Of a stretch of 64,000 nt of DNA, positions 12,871 to 26,145 are shown one piece after another. This stretch comes from Cliona cf. orientalis (lineage: Eukaryota; Porifera; Demospongiae; Clionaida; Clionaidae), in NCBI GenBank assembly GCA_963930775.1, contig OZ005690.1, positions 5,316,225 to 5,380,224 of the forward strand. The letters run 5' to 3'. The notes below the pieces were generated by a model, which had not been told where the DNA came from, ran no database searches, and saw nothing but the letters and a program-made list of their open reading frames with translations. A program made the position numbers and the translations under genes. The stretch's first letter is position 1. Every line of letters starts with the position of its first letter.

Positions 12871-13329
12871 GTTTAATATCTTGACTGTAATTCGTCAGTG
12901 TAATCAGCAGACTGTTTACTTTTTCATAGTTTGAAACTTGAAGAGTTGGAGTAGTAAGTAGCTAGATTCTATCATAATGACAATCTATACAATAGTTAAT
13001 CTATCAAGCTTGAACCCTCCTAGTGATTGTATTATGTGTGAGAGCTACTGGCTATAGCTAATGAAAAGCTAGTAGCTACAAAACAAACTTGGCATACCAG
13101 TGCAACTGTGTTATTGGACTATTGTCAGGGGTAGGGAGTTATAATACCTGAGGGCTGGGGTATATGGGAGTTATACCATGGCTGTTACCTAGGATACAAG
13201 GCTTAGTCATGATATTATATTATTTATAACATGCATGTCATTGATTATCTGCGTCATATGATCACAGAGATCAAGGGGTTGCACTCAAGGTAGAGTGAAC
13301 AGTACTAAGTATAGTCGAAATGGAAATAA
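12871..13329. other. Intergenic, no feature recognised
   Basis: AT-rich sequence between the GH3 cluster and the start of the segmental duplication. No exon-like reading frame or repeat was recognised. Confidence 0.5.
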
Positions 13330-13564
13330 TTATTATCAGCAATAATTGCTGACAGATTAATAATAAATTTTCTTATTATTAATAATATTCTATCGGAAAT
13401 TTCATGAGATATTTATCTCTGGTAATGCATGTGCATACCATTCTAACGGCTATAACACTAGTTTACATCAACAGTGACGTTTAAGCTATCACCCACAAGT
13501 ATGCCCAAGATTCAATTTCAAATTATTAACCACTCTTAAATTCATGTTATTTCACCTATCGTAA

Positions 13565-13595
<31 letters not shown>

Positions 13596-13929
13596 ATTCA
13601 CGGTAACTGAGTTGGAGACTGTCAAATTAACTCCACTACACCATTTATATTTATACTAAGGTGATCCTGATTCATCACATAAATGATTTTGAGTATGTGG
13701 CTAACTTGATTATATACCAAGTTCTTGACTATTTTTTTTATGCCGCATAGTACATAAATTTTGTACTTACTGTTCATACTCTGTCCGAAATTATTTTATT
13801 TCCCATCAGTTATCTATACTAGTCTTCTTACAGATATTACTTAGGGTAGATAAATACCAAGGTCATTTATAGTTAATGAGAGGGAGTAAACACAGAGAAT
13901 AATAACGAGTAATTTAGTTTATATAGCCA

Positions 13930-15735
13930 CATTGTCGTGCAATGATGAAACCGTCACAGATGATAAAAGGAAAGCCGAGCTTCTGAATTCATTCTTCCAC
14001 CGTTGTTTCAACTCAGCACTTCCTCCACTGACAATAGAAGATACTCAGTCTGACACTCCGGACCCAACTGGATGCCCTGAGGATCTTCTTTGCTCTGAAG
14101 AAGTATTTGATCTTTTATCCTCACTAGACACAACCAAATCGAATGGTCCAGATGGTATATCTGCAAAGATACTGAAAGGAGTTGCATGCATTCTAACTCC
14201 AGTATTAACAAGGCTCTTCAATCTTTCAATTACAACCTGCTTCGTACCTTCTAGCTGGAAAACGTCTCGAATTGTACCAATTCCCAAGGGATCCAGCACT
14301 AGTCAGTCTCCATCAAACTACAGACCGATATCGCTCTTGTCTATTACTAGCATGCAAGCTACTTGAGAGAATCATCTATTGCAGGATTGTAGCATTATTC
14401 TCGAGTCGTCTTATCCACTTGCAGCCAACCAGTGGGGATTCCTACCAGGGAGATCAACCACTCATGCCTTCCTATCCGCTGTGCATGATTGGCTCAGCAG
14501 CATGGAAGAAGGTCACGAGATTGGAGCTGTATTCTTTGACCTCACCAAAGCCTTTGATTCTGTGCCACACAGGCAGCTAATTTGCAAACTCAGAACAATT
14601 GGTCTGGATGACTACCTCGTCTCCTGGATCTCAAATTATCTTACTAATAGAAGTCAGTCAGTGGTTCTAAATGGTGAAACCTCAGACTCGCTCCCTGTGA
14701 AATCAGGTGTACCTCAGGGATCAGTAGCTACTTTGTCCCTTATTGTTCCTACTGTATGTTAATGATGTCAACGAAGTGGTCCTATCTGAAGGTTCAAAGC
14801 TAATACTAGTGGCTGATGACATAGTTTTATACCGAACGATCCACACCGAGCAAGACTACACTGCAGCTGCCCTTCAACATGATGTGAACTCTCTTGGTGT
14901 ATGGAGTCTGCGTAACCAGCTATCATTTAACCCAGCAAAGTGTAAATCTATGGTGCTTTCACGCAAGAAAATCCGAACTACACCACCAATACTAAACTTG
15001 CTTGGCTCTGAAATAGAGGGAGTTGATTCTATCAAGTATCTCGGCTTAACTATTAAACGCAACCTCTCCTGGTATGACCATATCAACAAAGTTTGCTCTA
15101 AGGCAAGGAGGCTTGTTGGCATGCTGTATCGACAATTTTACAACTGTGCAGACACTTCTACCATCAGAATACTCTACCTAACACTTGTAAGGCCACATCT
15201 CGAGTACGCGAGCCAAGTTTGGGATCCTCATCTAATCAAGGACTGCAAGCAGCTGGAAGATGTTCAAAAGTTTGCCTGCAAGGTATCGTTAAAGAATTGG
15301 AGCACAGCATATGATGAAATACTGGGTACACTGAATATACCGACACTGGACAAAGAAGGAAAGCACTCAGACTGTATTTAATGCACAAACTTGTTGAACC
15401 TAAAGCCCCTGAAATTGTACCTTTAAATCCAAGGACCTGCTTGTACAACACCTGCTATAACCACTCAAAACAGCTAGGCAGCCTAAATGGTCATACTCTA
15501 CAATACCTGAACTCTTTTTTCCCAGTACAATTAATAAATTAAGTAGTAATATCATTTCTTTACCCTTCCCCACCTTCAAACATCGTATTTACAATTTATT
15601 ATCCAGTAGTTGATTATTATCACTAGATAGTCCGTAACTTTATAATTTTTTATCTCAGGATGTACATATATCATCTATTAACATATCGTTGCTATTTTTG
15701 TCCATCATTGCATATAGTCATGCAGAATGATATAG
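13930..15735 (+). mobile_element. 5'-truncated LINE, reverse transcriptase region
   Basis: Encodes most of a LINE reverse transcriptase in pieces: SNGPDGISAKIL, NYRPISLLS, LLERIIYCRI, FFDLTKAFDSVPH, GVPQGS, then the catalytic box as VADD in place of the usual Y/F-ADD, KYLGL, and PHLEYASQVWDPH. The frame changes near 14350, 14400 and 14745, so it is dead. It starts abruptly at about 13930 and ends near an A-rich, AT-repeat tail at about 15735. Copy B has the empty site (about 42340), so this LINE inserted after the segmental duplication. CR1/Jockey-type affinity is inferred. Confidence 0.88.
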
Positions 15736-15921
15736 AGAAAAAAATATATATATATAGTGACCACAAAAAATACGTCACATTATTAGAGAAACTTAAACAT
15801 ATCAAATAAGTACAATACCAATGATGAAATAATTATGAGTATTGCAAAAAACATGATCTTACAGAAGAAATTAACATTAATTTGCATGACGTTCAGTAAA
15901 AAGGACTGTATACACATTGAG

Positions 15922-18900
15922 TTAGGAAAGAGATGTAAGACGAATAACCAAATCCGTTGCAAGGGGACGCTGTTTTGGTCTGTTATCAAGACAATTGGTA
16001 ACAAGTGTCACCATAGGTGAAATGTTACTGCTTTCGCACACAGTTTTTAGTTTTTCTATATATTCTTTTCTCCTCTCTATTTCAGAGAGTGCTTCTTTAG
16101 TGCCATCTGGCTTCATCTCAACAGAAGGATACAACTTGAAAGGAAATTCATCGATCATCACAAAGAGTGCTAGGTGGCCGAACGAAAAACTATCGATTTT
16201 TGCATTAAAGCTTTGCAAAGCATGTATAGGAAATACTTCTGGTGCGGTGTAAGAAGGCGTTCCCAGGTATCCAGTAGTGGTTTCAAGGCAAGAACTCTGA
16301 TCATAGGAAAGCATCCGTGCATTTCCAAAATCACCGATTTTAGCTGTGCCTTTTTCATCCAAGAGTACGTTTGTTGCTGTCAAATCTCCGTGAATTACCT
16401 GGGGCTGATGAGTGTGCAGGTATTTCAAACCTTCAGCAACATCTAGCAGTATGGACACTTTTTCTTTGAGTGTGAGGGGGCTGGAATACTCATCAAGAAG
16501 GCGTGTATGAAGATCAATTTTCAAACGTTCCATCATTAATGAAGGTACATCACCAAGATCGGAATGTGAAGGATAACACAAACCTCGATATTCAATAATA
16601 TTTTTGTGACTGAGAGAGGAGAGCAACTCATATTCCGAACGAAATCGTTGATAAAACTTGTCTTTGTCTTGCCCACGAACATCAGTTCGTAGTCGTTTAG
16701 CTGCATACTCGACTCCATGCCACAGCACAACCTCAACGCTGCCATATGCTCCATGACCAAGAATCTCTTTCTTCCTTACAACACTGTGGATGAAAAGCTT
16801 GAGGAGCGATGCCTCTGATGACATGGTGTAATTTTCTGCATGTTATAGGTGTATTATCGTAAATTTAATGGAAATTTTCAAATGGTTCAGGTTATATGAA
16901 TATATAGGCAATCTCTACTAGTAAGATGCTCCTCAAATTTAATATTCTATGATTGATAATTACTCCATGTGCATGCGCAAGGATTAAAGTGCACGTGATC
17001 AATAATGTACTTTCTCTCATCGTTGTTGTCGTCCTGGCCACTAGCTATAAATGCCAGATTTGAGTTCTAGACACCGGAGTGATTCATAAGCACCATGAAT
17101 CCTTAGAATTTAAAGGAAAATGACTATGGTGTGCTTTGAATTATTCGGTACGGCCTACAAGTATTACAAATAGTGTGTCTTTGTTTGCTATCATAGGCAT
17201 TCCTTTCAATCGACAGGCGCATACACAGGGAGGCTTCCCCGTTGCCTGGATGCCCCCCTGGCCTAATAGATTAGTGGATGTATCTTCGTTACGCATCATC
17301 CGTGGTGGTCATTTAGATCTTTACATAAAAGTAAAATCTCCCTACAATGTATAAGTATTATATGTGGGCTGATAACTGCAACAACACACTGCTCATACAG
17401 GTGGACTTTAACCTCACATAAACCTTCCCAGATATATTGTGGAATAATATTAATGCCAGCAAAAGATACACGCTGTGTGCTGTAAGTGATCCATGTGTAG
17501 ATTAACCTTGAACCCTAGGCTTACTATTATGCAGTTGAGAGAAGGAATAGAGGCATAGAAAGATTTTGCATATTAAGAACTTTGACATTATAGCTACACT
17601 ATCAAGCTTGTAGCCATAGTATGCAATGATGACCAATATATAACATTCAGGAAGAATCCTGCAAGGCTAGAACACCTCATACTCGTACCATAGATGATAA
17701 GTATACGAACTATGCTCATACAAATCCCTTTCCCCTGATGCTGCATGACAAATAAATTCCGACTCAGGTATGCAATCATGAATTTATTTGGCTGCCAATG
17801 GCCCATAGTCAGACCATTGTTGCATTTGCAAACTTTAAATTAATATCGATGTGCCTGATGAGTTTATAGTGTGTATGTCTTCTTAAAGGGTCAATGGTCA
17901 GCCTACATAGCTAATATTTAACTGTCAGCGCATGCGCAAGGGTTATGGTAGTCATTCTGCACGTGTAATACTATGTGTGTGAGTCTGTTACCACGCTAGC
18001 TGCTACATACCTCGTTTGCTAGTCCAAGTTGCGGTGTTGTGAAATTTCTTATGGCGTTCCAAACACATCATTTGTGTGGATTTCACTGAAACACTTTAAA
18101 TTAATCACCAGCTTTGGCGTCATTTGCTATGGCTGAGCTTCTTGACTTTTCCCGAAGCAGCACACAACCTTCTATTTATACATAAAGTCATGCACATGCA
18201 TTAGCACTGCCATACGTACTGCGCACACGCACATGTACTGCACTAGATATAGTACGGCATGACATAGTTTGTATTCTAAAAGTGCACACCATGCACTCTT
18301 TAGTACTTATACATGTGTCGTGTCTGAACTCTAGCCAGCTCTACTCTTTTTGTTTGAAAGGCCGTGGTGATGACCTGTATGGTGAGGACATAATATTAGC
18401 TATACTACAAGGACTACTTTATTGACTGCTTGTGCAGCAAATGCAATGAGGGTTTGGGGCTTCATGTGTAGCTCTAGCAATACTGGGTTCTTAGCTATAA
18501 CTCAACTGACTCATCACAGCTCACACAACTACGCTTCTTGGCTTTACTAGATCTGCTGATCTAGCATGCACATGGTACTATTACGTAATACTGTGCAATC
18601 AGTACATTAGTGCATTCTTGTAGTTACTCTCTACAACTACAAAACTAAAATTGTACACTCCTGGCTTAGCTTGCAAATCTGCAACATGCACGCTAGCTAT
18701 TCAATTACTATTACGCTGAGCGTTTCACACTATAGTGCTTCATTGTGTTGGTAAGTCAGCATTAAATGGAAAGATTTTACGTAAGAATTTCGGCCTTACG
18801 TAAAATCTTTCTTTTCTGTGGTTATGAGGTAATTATAGTGTAATGTATGATGAAACCTATGGTGTAATCTATGAGGTAATTGCAAGAAAACTCAGGGCCT

Positions 18901-21900
18901 CGCTGGAGCCTTTCTGGGACTTGAAAATCAGTAAATATGTAGAGTATCTTACGCGTGTATCCAGCAAATAGATTACAAGCTATTAAAACGCGACTTTCTC
19001 GAGAAGTACTGTTGGTTGAACTTCACGTGTTTTCTTGGCTTACGTAATGCCATGGATAAATAAAGCTAGCCTTGCGCTATATATAGCACGCATCACTGTC
19101 ACAAGGGGCTGGCCCACGCGCGACTGCAGCAGCGTGACCAATCTGAACTTCAGAAGGAATACTGTGTTGTCGAGTTCGTCTCCATGATTGAAGCATCGAA
19201 ACTTGTCGCTATCAAGGTTGAGAGTCGATCTTAGACGCCATCTCCATGATTTCTGGGGCCAGCATCGATCGATGTGTATGCATTCTATTGACGACCTTTT
19301 ACCACATGCACCATTACACTGTGCAGCTACTGGGGAGATGGTCAAGGGTTCATAAAGTAACAAATGTACTTTATATGTGACATAGCTAAAATCCTCCAAT
19401 GATTAGATCATGGCAGAAGTCACATAAATCTTCCTGTAATTAACGCAAGGGAGAAGTCACATAAAATCTTCCCATGATAGACAGAATCGTGGCATTTTAT
19501 ATAAATATCTGTAGGACCATCCGTGGTTAGTGAGCTCAAAAGAGTCTGAGCATGGTTTGAGCAAGTAAATGTTCAGGCACATTGGTCATTAAGTCACCGG
19601 TGAATTCATTGTCACTGTCAGCAGCATCTCAGTTCTGCGTTGACTAAATGAGCATTATCTAATTGATTTCGAGTCAGTTTAATACAATCTATTTCCAGGA
19701 GCAGGAGCGCTAGGCTGTGTAATAATCATGGCCACCACTATAAAATTATTAATCCTAGTGGTAGAGTCCCCCTTGATATCCAAATTTCCCTTCAGCCCCC
19801 CAAAAATTTTCTAGATAGCTACGCCACTGAACCGTGCCACCGGGTAAGGTTAGACGATAGGTTAATAATTATTAATTTATCAGAATGTCGAATTCTGTGC
19901 AAAATTGAAATTGAAGGTGGGTGAGCCTGAGAATGAGGGTTACTCACATCACCAAGCTTCTACATTAACCCTCACCTCAAAGAGCTACTGGGCAGAGGGG
20001 TTACTATACCTGGTATGTAGTTTCCATAGAGCTGTATCAACATCTCATGTTCTGGAGGCTCTCGTCTTCTGAGAAGTGCCCATGCAAACAATTGCCAATT
20101 TGGACAGGGATGGTGCTCCAGCCACTCCAGTAAAAGGGCTTCTATTTGATCTTCCAGAGCAGAAATGCTGTTCTTGATTTCATTTCGCTTTGAGAGTGGA
20201 ACATCGAGCCACCAACCAAACCGATACCAATTCTTCATTCCCTGAATAGCTCTCTTGAGATTTTCCATTTTAAGGGAAACATCTACATAATAAAAAGACT
20301 TCAACTGCAAATAAAAATAATCATCCCATGGTGTAACGACCTCATATGGCTTGACACTAAGATGTCTTGATAATGAGCATACATTACTGGGCATGGGGGG
20401 GGGGGGGGGGGGGGATGAGAATCAAGTAATGTAGGGAATCTGGAGGCGTGCTTTCCTAATTTCTTATAGTGATTTTGGCAAATGTTTTCTGAGCATAAAA
20501 TTGATGTGACCTGATAAGAGAAACAGGACCATTCATGATCACCAGGTAGTATGAAACATTGTCATGACAATGTCCAATTTGCTTTCTACAAAATTAACAT
20601 AGTAATGAGTATACATATATCAGCATAATAATTATTATTATGTCAGAATATTATGTATACAGTAAAGCAGCTGTTGCAGAAAATCAGTATTCGAGGCTAC
20701 ATGTACCATACTTAATCTAATGCTACGTATGGAAAAACAAAAAAATGCACGCTTTTCTGGTAAAGGTCATCAATCGCTTCATATATATACACGTTATGAG
20801 AATTCCTAAAATGCTAATTTCTTAAGTAAAATTGGATCATACGTTGTATTCAAATAACTACGGTACCGTACTACATATTGTAACATACCACAGAGAGAAT
20901 TGATAAAGTCAGTGTGGTTAATACATAATTATTTCAATGCATAGCTACTATAAATTTGTTGGTCCAAGTCTTTAGAGTATATATCATACTGAGTAGAGGA
21001 ATTTTATGGGGGGGGGGGGGGGGGGGGTGGGGGGGGGTGGGCTGAAGCCCCCCAATTTCCTGGTTGTTATGCCACTGATAGAGCTTAAGGCCAATAATAA
21101 TGCACGAAATTGCACTCTGACCCATACATGTTCTGAGCATAATAATTTCAATGATTTATATATAGGCCAACCTTTCCTTAAAGTGAGATACTTCCTTGCC
21201 CGCAGTTCTTCCAGTGCTTCGTGTTCTTCCATAGAGTATAGAATACCAGCCAAGAGACCCCAAGACATGGAGGGATGAAATGAATGGATGTACTCAACAA
21301 ATGCTCTCAGTTGATCTTCCTTTGATGAATACTGCTCCTTTATAGATATCTTTTTAGAAACTGGCATAGCAAGAATATGCGCCATTTTGTTGTACCACCC
21401 GTTTTTCATTAGCTTTAAGACACCAATAATATTCTCAACGGTTAAGGAAGCATCTGTCATAAGAAAGATAACACATAAACTATTACATGTTCAAACATCT
21501 GCTAGCCTATAATAAAAGTAGTCTTACCAGTAATGGGTTCAGCAAGATATCGAATTTCATCGGCAACAGCTAAGTCTGTGTCTCCACATTCATCCAGAGC
21601 CCAAATCACACAGCGCCAGTTGGCATAAGGGTGCATTTGTTTGAAGTGAACAAAAAGGGCTTTCAAACGGTCTTCCACAGTGTGATGTATACGCTCGATA
21701 ATATCCAGTTTATTCCATAGGACAAGGAGTGCAACACCAAGATTCCACCAATTTCGAACATTTTTCAGCAATAAAGCAAAATTTTCAGCATTGAGGTCAG
21801 GAACTGCAGCATAATTATAGAGAAGATCAGAATGAGAGAGAGGTCAGAGAGAGAACATGCATTAAGTTAATTAACTGGTGGCATCATAAATCAAGCTAGC

Positions 21901-24900
21901 TCTCAGGGCCCAGTCACACTAGGATGAATTACCAAGATACCCTGAAGAACATGGGCTCTGAATTTCAGGAATTAATTAATATTATCAGTGTGATAGGATG
22001 TCAGAGTTTTATTATACTATAATAATCACTTAATTGTACCTTTAGCCTGGGGTTGCTTGATAGTTTTTCCTCCCACCATCTCATGATCACCTGGATGAAA
22101 CTTCTGATTTGTGCTCTGAACAGGTGATGCACCAAATCCTATTGACTCTATAATTGGACATATTACAATACTGTTAGTATAGAGTTACTACGATTAAATC
22201 CATGCATCCATGCAAAACCCTAATTGGCAACTTAATAATATCCAGCAGGACTGGATATCAGCAGTATTATGCAATCAGCAGTGCTTGTATATAGTTATTC
22301 CTGGTTGCACAATACTGCTGACAGAGCAACATATTATGTTTACAATTCTAGGAGTGTGCAACTATGGCATGCATGCGCAGGTGTTCACACTGGCCAAGTG
22401 TGTAATAAGGAGGAAGTGAAAGTAAGCCAGCATTGTACAAAGCCATTAACTCACAATGACCTTTGCAACCCTAGCTAAACTAATAAAGGCTAGAGTAGCT
22501 ATATAACGACAACAATGCTATTATGTTACTGCAGTGCTGTAGCTACAATTAAATTAATTATAGTACATGTAATGTCATAATAATATTTATTGCCTGAATG
22601 TATAATAAGTATAGGTAAAATAAACAGTATGAATGTGAGAAAGTCAATATGTGTATAGTAAGAAAGAGACTATACAAACTGTAATAGTTGTAAACTTTCA
22701 TCCATCATTGATTCAATACACAGGTGTTCACACCAAGTGTTTAACAAGGGAGGAACGAAGATAAGCCAGTATTGTCCAAAATCATTAACTCACAATGATC
22801 TTTGCCACCCTAACGGATTTTATTGTAGCTAAACATGATAGTGCTCCCACCTGCACTGACAATAAACGCTAGATCTAGACTAAGTATAGATTGCCATGAT
22901 GGCACACCATACCGTGATTATGTTACTGCTATACAAATTATAGTAGCTACATGCATGTAGCTATGCTGAACATAATAAATTAAATATAGGTAAAACAAAA
23001 TTGATTATTATAATGGTATGAATGTAAGGAAGGCAGGACCTGGTGTATAGTCTAGTTGTAGGAAAGAGACTATACAAACAACATTGTAAAACTTCCATCA
23101 ATTGGTGATACTACAGTACATAAGTCAAAGGACCAATCATCTCTGTCATATACGAGTGGGATGCTAATTGCCAATAATTATTAGCATCCCAGATGGCCTC
23201 ATCAGACACAGACACACACAGACAGGAGTAAGCCAGACGTGTGTAATAATCCTAGCAGCTATAGGATTATTGCACATAATCCTGTCTGTATCAGTAATAA
23301 GGAAACATGCACTATTAGCTATACTATAGCTACACACGAAGGATTATTAATAACAGTTACTATATTATAACAACCATTCATGTAATAATACAATTGTCGT
23401 ATGAAATCATTAACTCACCATGCTGATAAGATAGTAGACTTTGTGTACTTATATTCGATAGTGCATGTTCGTCCCGAATTCCTGAATCTGTGCAAAAGTT
23501 TATCAACAACAACAACTGAAACTGAAAGGTCTCGGAATTAGAACAATAGTATTAATATTATTATTATTATAATTATAGAGTCAATATCATTGCATAATAT
23601 TATATAATAATTTTTTTGACTTAGAGCCATAAAAACACCTACAAGGTAACAGTTACTATTGTGGAGCACTTTACCACACACATACACATTAATTTGTCAC
23701 ACTACATGTATACTATACAGCTATAATAGTAACATAGTATCACATAATGACTACGTAACCCTACAAAAGTTTAAGTCAAAATAGCCAATGTATAGTAGCT
23801 TAGGTGTGGTCAATATAAAGGCATACATGTTAGCTACATGTTTAATGTATACGTGTACATACATGTGGTGCCAAGAGTTCAGAGTAGGAGAGATCGAGTT
23901 GCATAATTATATTGTTATAGGTTACATGATATCTGTTTACCATAGTGTCCCATGCCAGGCAAGCACCAAGGCATCTCCTGGGTAAGCGCCCATGCATGCA
24001 CTGTGCAGGTCAAAATCATGAGTTATATTTAAGCACCCATTTTCATGCATGGGCGCTTACCCAGGACACTATCACGGTACGAGATCATTACAACAGATTC
24101 AGGTGCTAGATTCCATTGATAAAATTAATTAATAATTTAATATTGATCACCTTGATATTATTATTTTTTTAAGCCATACCCCTCCATCCATTTGTATGGA
24201 AACTGTAAACTCTGCATATTATCTGATATACCAATCTCAACTCTGATTAGACTGACGAGATTCTGTCACTAAACAATTTACTTTATGCATGTACCAGATC
24301 CTGAGATTACTGGGTATCGCTTGCAAGACTTAGTAAAATGGGAATACATTGTACAGCTAATGGACTAGAGCACCCCCACTTGGATACTCCAGTCTGAGTG
24401 CCGACCTTAGACCTTTGATCTAGAAGTGTACGACATGGCTTATAATTATTGGTACATACCAGTGACTTATCGTCCATTAGATGTGGAGTATTTCTATTAT
24501 ATTGGTAGTCTCGTTTCCAGGGTGTCCCTCAAGTTAAATTTCAATGCAATGTTGAAATTAACTTGAGGGAGTTATCACGGCATGAAAATCATTTGGTGTC
24601 TCCAGATGAATTAAGGTTCAAAGCTGAAGAGCATGCCCCCAAGACCCCTCATAGCTAGGGAAGCTATTCCACAATGGCCATAAAAGAATCCAAAAGCTCA
24701 AAGTTGGACCTGATATGTATTTTAATCAGTATTGTGCATGGGTTATTATCTCATGAGCAGGTTAATGTCTCCCCTGTTGACCCGTCACTCAGGTATTGAT
24801 TCATGCACGCATGCAATAAACCACTCTGGTTGGTTAAAATTAATTAATAGTTTACATAGACAGTGAACACTGCATGGTGCAGCTGATCAGCATAGTCATG

Positions 24901-25643
24901 AATATCATCAATAGTCATTTATAGCTAAAGCTATTATTATTGAAGCTCTTTGGTGGACCGCAATAAATTGCCACAACTCTAGTGAGTCTGATTTGTTCAA
25001 GTCTCCTGACTATGGGCCTGAATATATATATGTGACTAGTCTCGTGCCCAGCCCCCTTTCACGCACGCGGAGACTCAGAGAAGGGGTCTAGACAAACGTG
25101 TATAGGGCCCGTGTCGCCTAGGAATGTATGACGTCACATATTTCTGGTGTGCGTGAATAGAAAACGCGAATAAAGTAACATTCCATTGAGCACCTGCACG
25201 AAGATTATAATTGGTGCGTACGAATATGCACGCGCACAATCATTAATGTGCATTCCGTTCATTCCCACGCAGTCATGTGACTTGATCCGTGCATCTGATT
25301 GGCGCACACTATATGTTGCACGGGCGACACAGGCCCTATAGCTACGCGTTTATCCAGACCCCTTCTCTCCGTGTGGGTGAAAAGGGGATTGGCACGAAAC
25401 TAAGTGGCTATATAAAACCACTTGTGACAGCCTGGGCTGCCTATCAGCACTCAGATGGAACAGTGGCCAGAATATGAATAATTTTGGTTACCGTATAAAC
25501 TCCCACTATCATAGCAAACAATCTGAGTTATGTACTTCCTTGTGGTCATCATGAAAATCGCAACCGTGAACTTGAATCAAATTCAAGTTGTTATGTTGAA
25601 TTATCATAGACTTACCAGCTGAACTAGCACCAGAAGTATTCAT
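15922..25643 (-). CDS. Three death-like domains plus C-terminal protein kinase, copy A, 7 exons
   Basis: Exons: 25616-25643, 23419-23487, 22040-22147, 21528-21803, 21172-21453, 20010-20282, 15922-16835, giving 649 residues. Every intron is phase 1 and every junction GT-AG (one weak donor, GTTGGC, at 21171). Residues 1-69 are a polar linker without signal peptide. Death-domain-like modules lie at about 69-160, 161-254 and 255-345, one exon each, with the typical W..L...L / L..I / ED.L / P...W..L..AL pattern. The last exon is the kinase: GHGAYGSV loop at 372, Lys 392, HGDLTATN at 494 (HGD for HRD), DFG at 514, SYTAPEVF. It looks active and resembles TKL/IRAK/RIPK-type adaptor kinases of cytosolic immune signalling. 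The kinase exon has an internal ATG (residue 350), so a kinase-only product is possible. However, the acceptor before it joins the DD exon in frame in both paralogs, which favours the fusion. Confidence 0.88.
16965..17230. mobile_element. Old diverged copy of the GCGCATGCGCAA repeat
   Basis: Begins GCATGCGCAAGG and follows the same order as 28329-28970 and 39650-40335: GTTGTTGTCGTC, GAGTGATTCATAAGCA, TACAAATAGTGTGTCTTTGTT. It is heavily diverged. The counterpart in copy B (about 43600-44390) shares it, so this insertion predates the segmental duplication while the other two do not. Confidence 0.6.
17300..19400. other. Intron 6 of DD-kinase A: copy-specific insertions
   Basis: Two blocks, about 17395-18595 and 18670-19385, have no match in copy B. 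The first includes a GCGCATGCGCAAGGGTTA segment at 17929 similar to the end of the element at 29496-30408. No coding potential is convincing. The flanking shared sequence ends with a short motif related to CACATAAAATCTTCCCATGA. Confidence 0.55.
18769..18811. repeat. Perfect 17-bp inverted repeat
   Basis: Arms GAAAGATTTTACGTAAG at 18769-18785 and its exact reverse complement at 18795-18811, with a 9-base spacer. Lies within a copy-A-only insertion. Possibly the core of a foldback element. Confidence 0.85.
20705..20868. mobile_element. 170-bp MITE family, copy 1 of 5
   Basis: Ends are of the form ACNGTACTTAATCTAATAC and, at the other side, ACNGTAGTTAATCGAATA. The interior has TTTTCTGGTAAAGGTCATCAATC and CACGTTATGAGAATT. 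Sits in the intron between death domains 2 and 3 of copy A. Copy B has a different insertion there. Confidence 0.75.
23976..24066. repeat. Perfect 23-bp inverted repeat
   Basis: Arms 23976-23998 and 24044-24066 are exact reverse complements containing GTAAGCGCCCATGCATG. Copy B keeps only one arm (about 49790-49812), so copy A gained an inverted copy of local sequence or copy B lost one. Confidence 0.8.
24505..24778. repeat. Segment inverted relative to copy B
   Basis: In copy A this block begins TCTCGTTTCCAGGGTGTCCC and ends with ACATTAACCTGCTCATGAG-type sequence read on the other strand. In copy B the same block (50277-50590) lies in reverse orientation between collinear flanks. It may be a transposon with terminal repeats that flipped in place. 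Confidence 0.8.
25038..25401. mobile_element. MITE with about 80-bp terminal inverted repeats
   Basis: The left end AGTCTCGTGCCCAGCCCC and the right end, reversed, AGTTTCGTGCCAATCCCC continue matching for about 80 bases, including GAGAAGGGGTCT and GGGCGACAC-like blocks. Copy B lacks it near 50840, so it is younger than the segmental duplication. The target duplication is not clear. Confidence 0.8.
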
Positions 25644-26145
25644 TTTCTTATTCGGTAGCCAGTAGCTTCACGGACCGTGCGTATTTTAGGCCTAATACGA
25701 TGTGCGGGGTTGCGATCAATTGTCCGTCAGCGCAAGCGGCTACTAATTATTATGGGTGGGTCAGCCAATTAGCGTTTTCATGTGGCAAAATGAGTTCCTG
25801 TTTGATAGTGGGGAGCTAGCTCAGTAATTAATTTTACAGCTCGCTCTTTGGCGACCTTTACCTATCACCACTGGCCAACAAGTCAAGTGCAAGTTGGTTG
25901 AGGTGGCTGGCACCTGGGCAACTGACATGGGACGAGTTTAATGGCTGATTCCTGCTGTGAAAGAGGTAAGTTTTTGTGTGGGTACAGACTATAAATCCTG
26001 TCACAAAGACGCTGGAGATTAACCCTGCTAACCATCACCTACATGTAGCTGGCCCTGACCCCACCCCTCTCTATTGTTCTTGCCGTTCTAGATCCCCAAT
26101 GCATTTATTGAGGGGGGGGGTGGGGGGATGGCATATATATATTAA

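Noticed and set aside
16825-16835. Kinase exon as an independent single-exon gene
   Set aside because: Possible, but the conserved acceptor just upstream joins the DD exon in frame in both paralogs, and no promoter-like signal was seen. Kept as an alternative only.
19040-19399. 119-codon minus-strand frame
   Set aside because: Falls in an insertion present only in copy A of an intron, no recognisable domain, no splice support.
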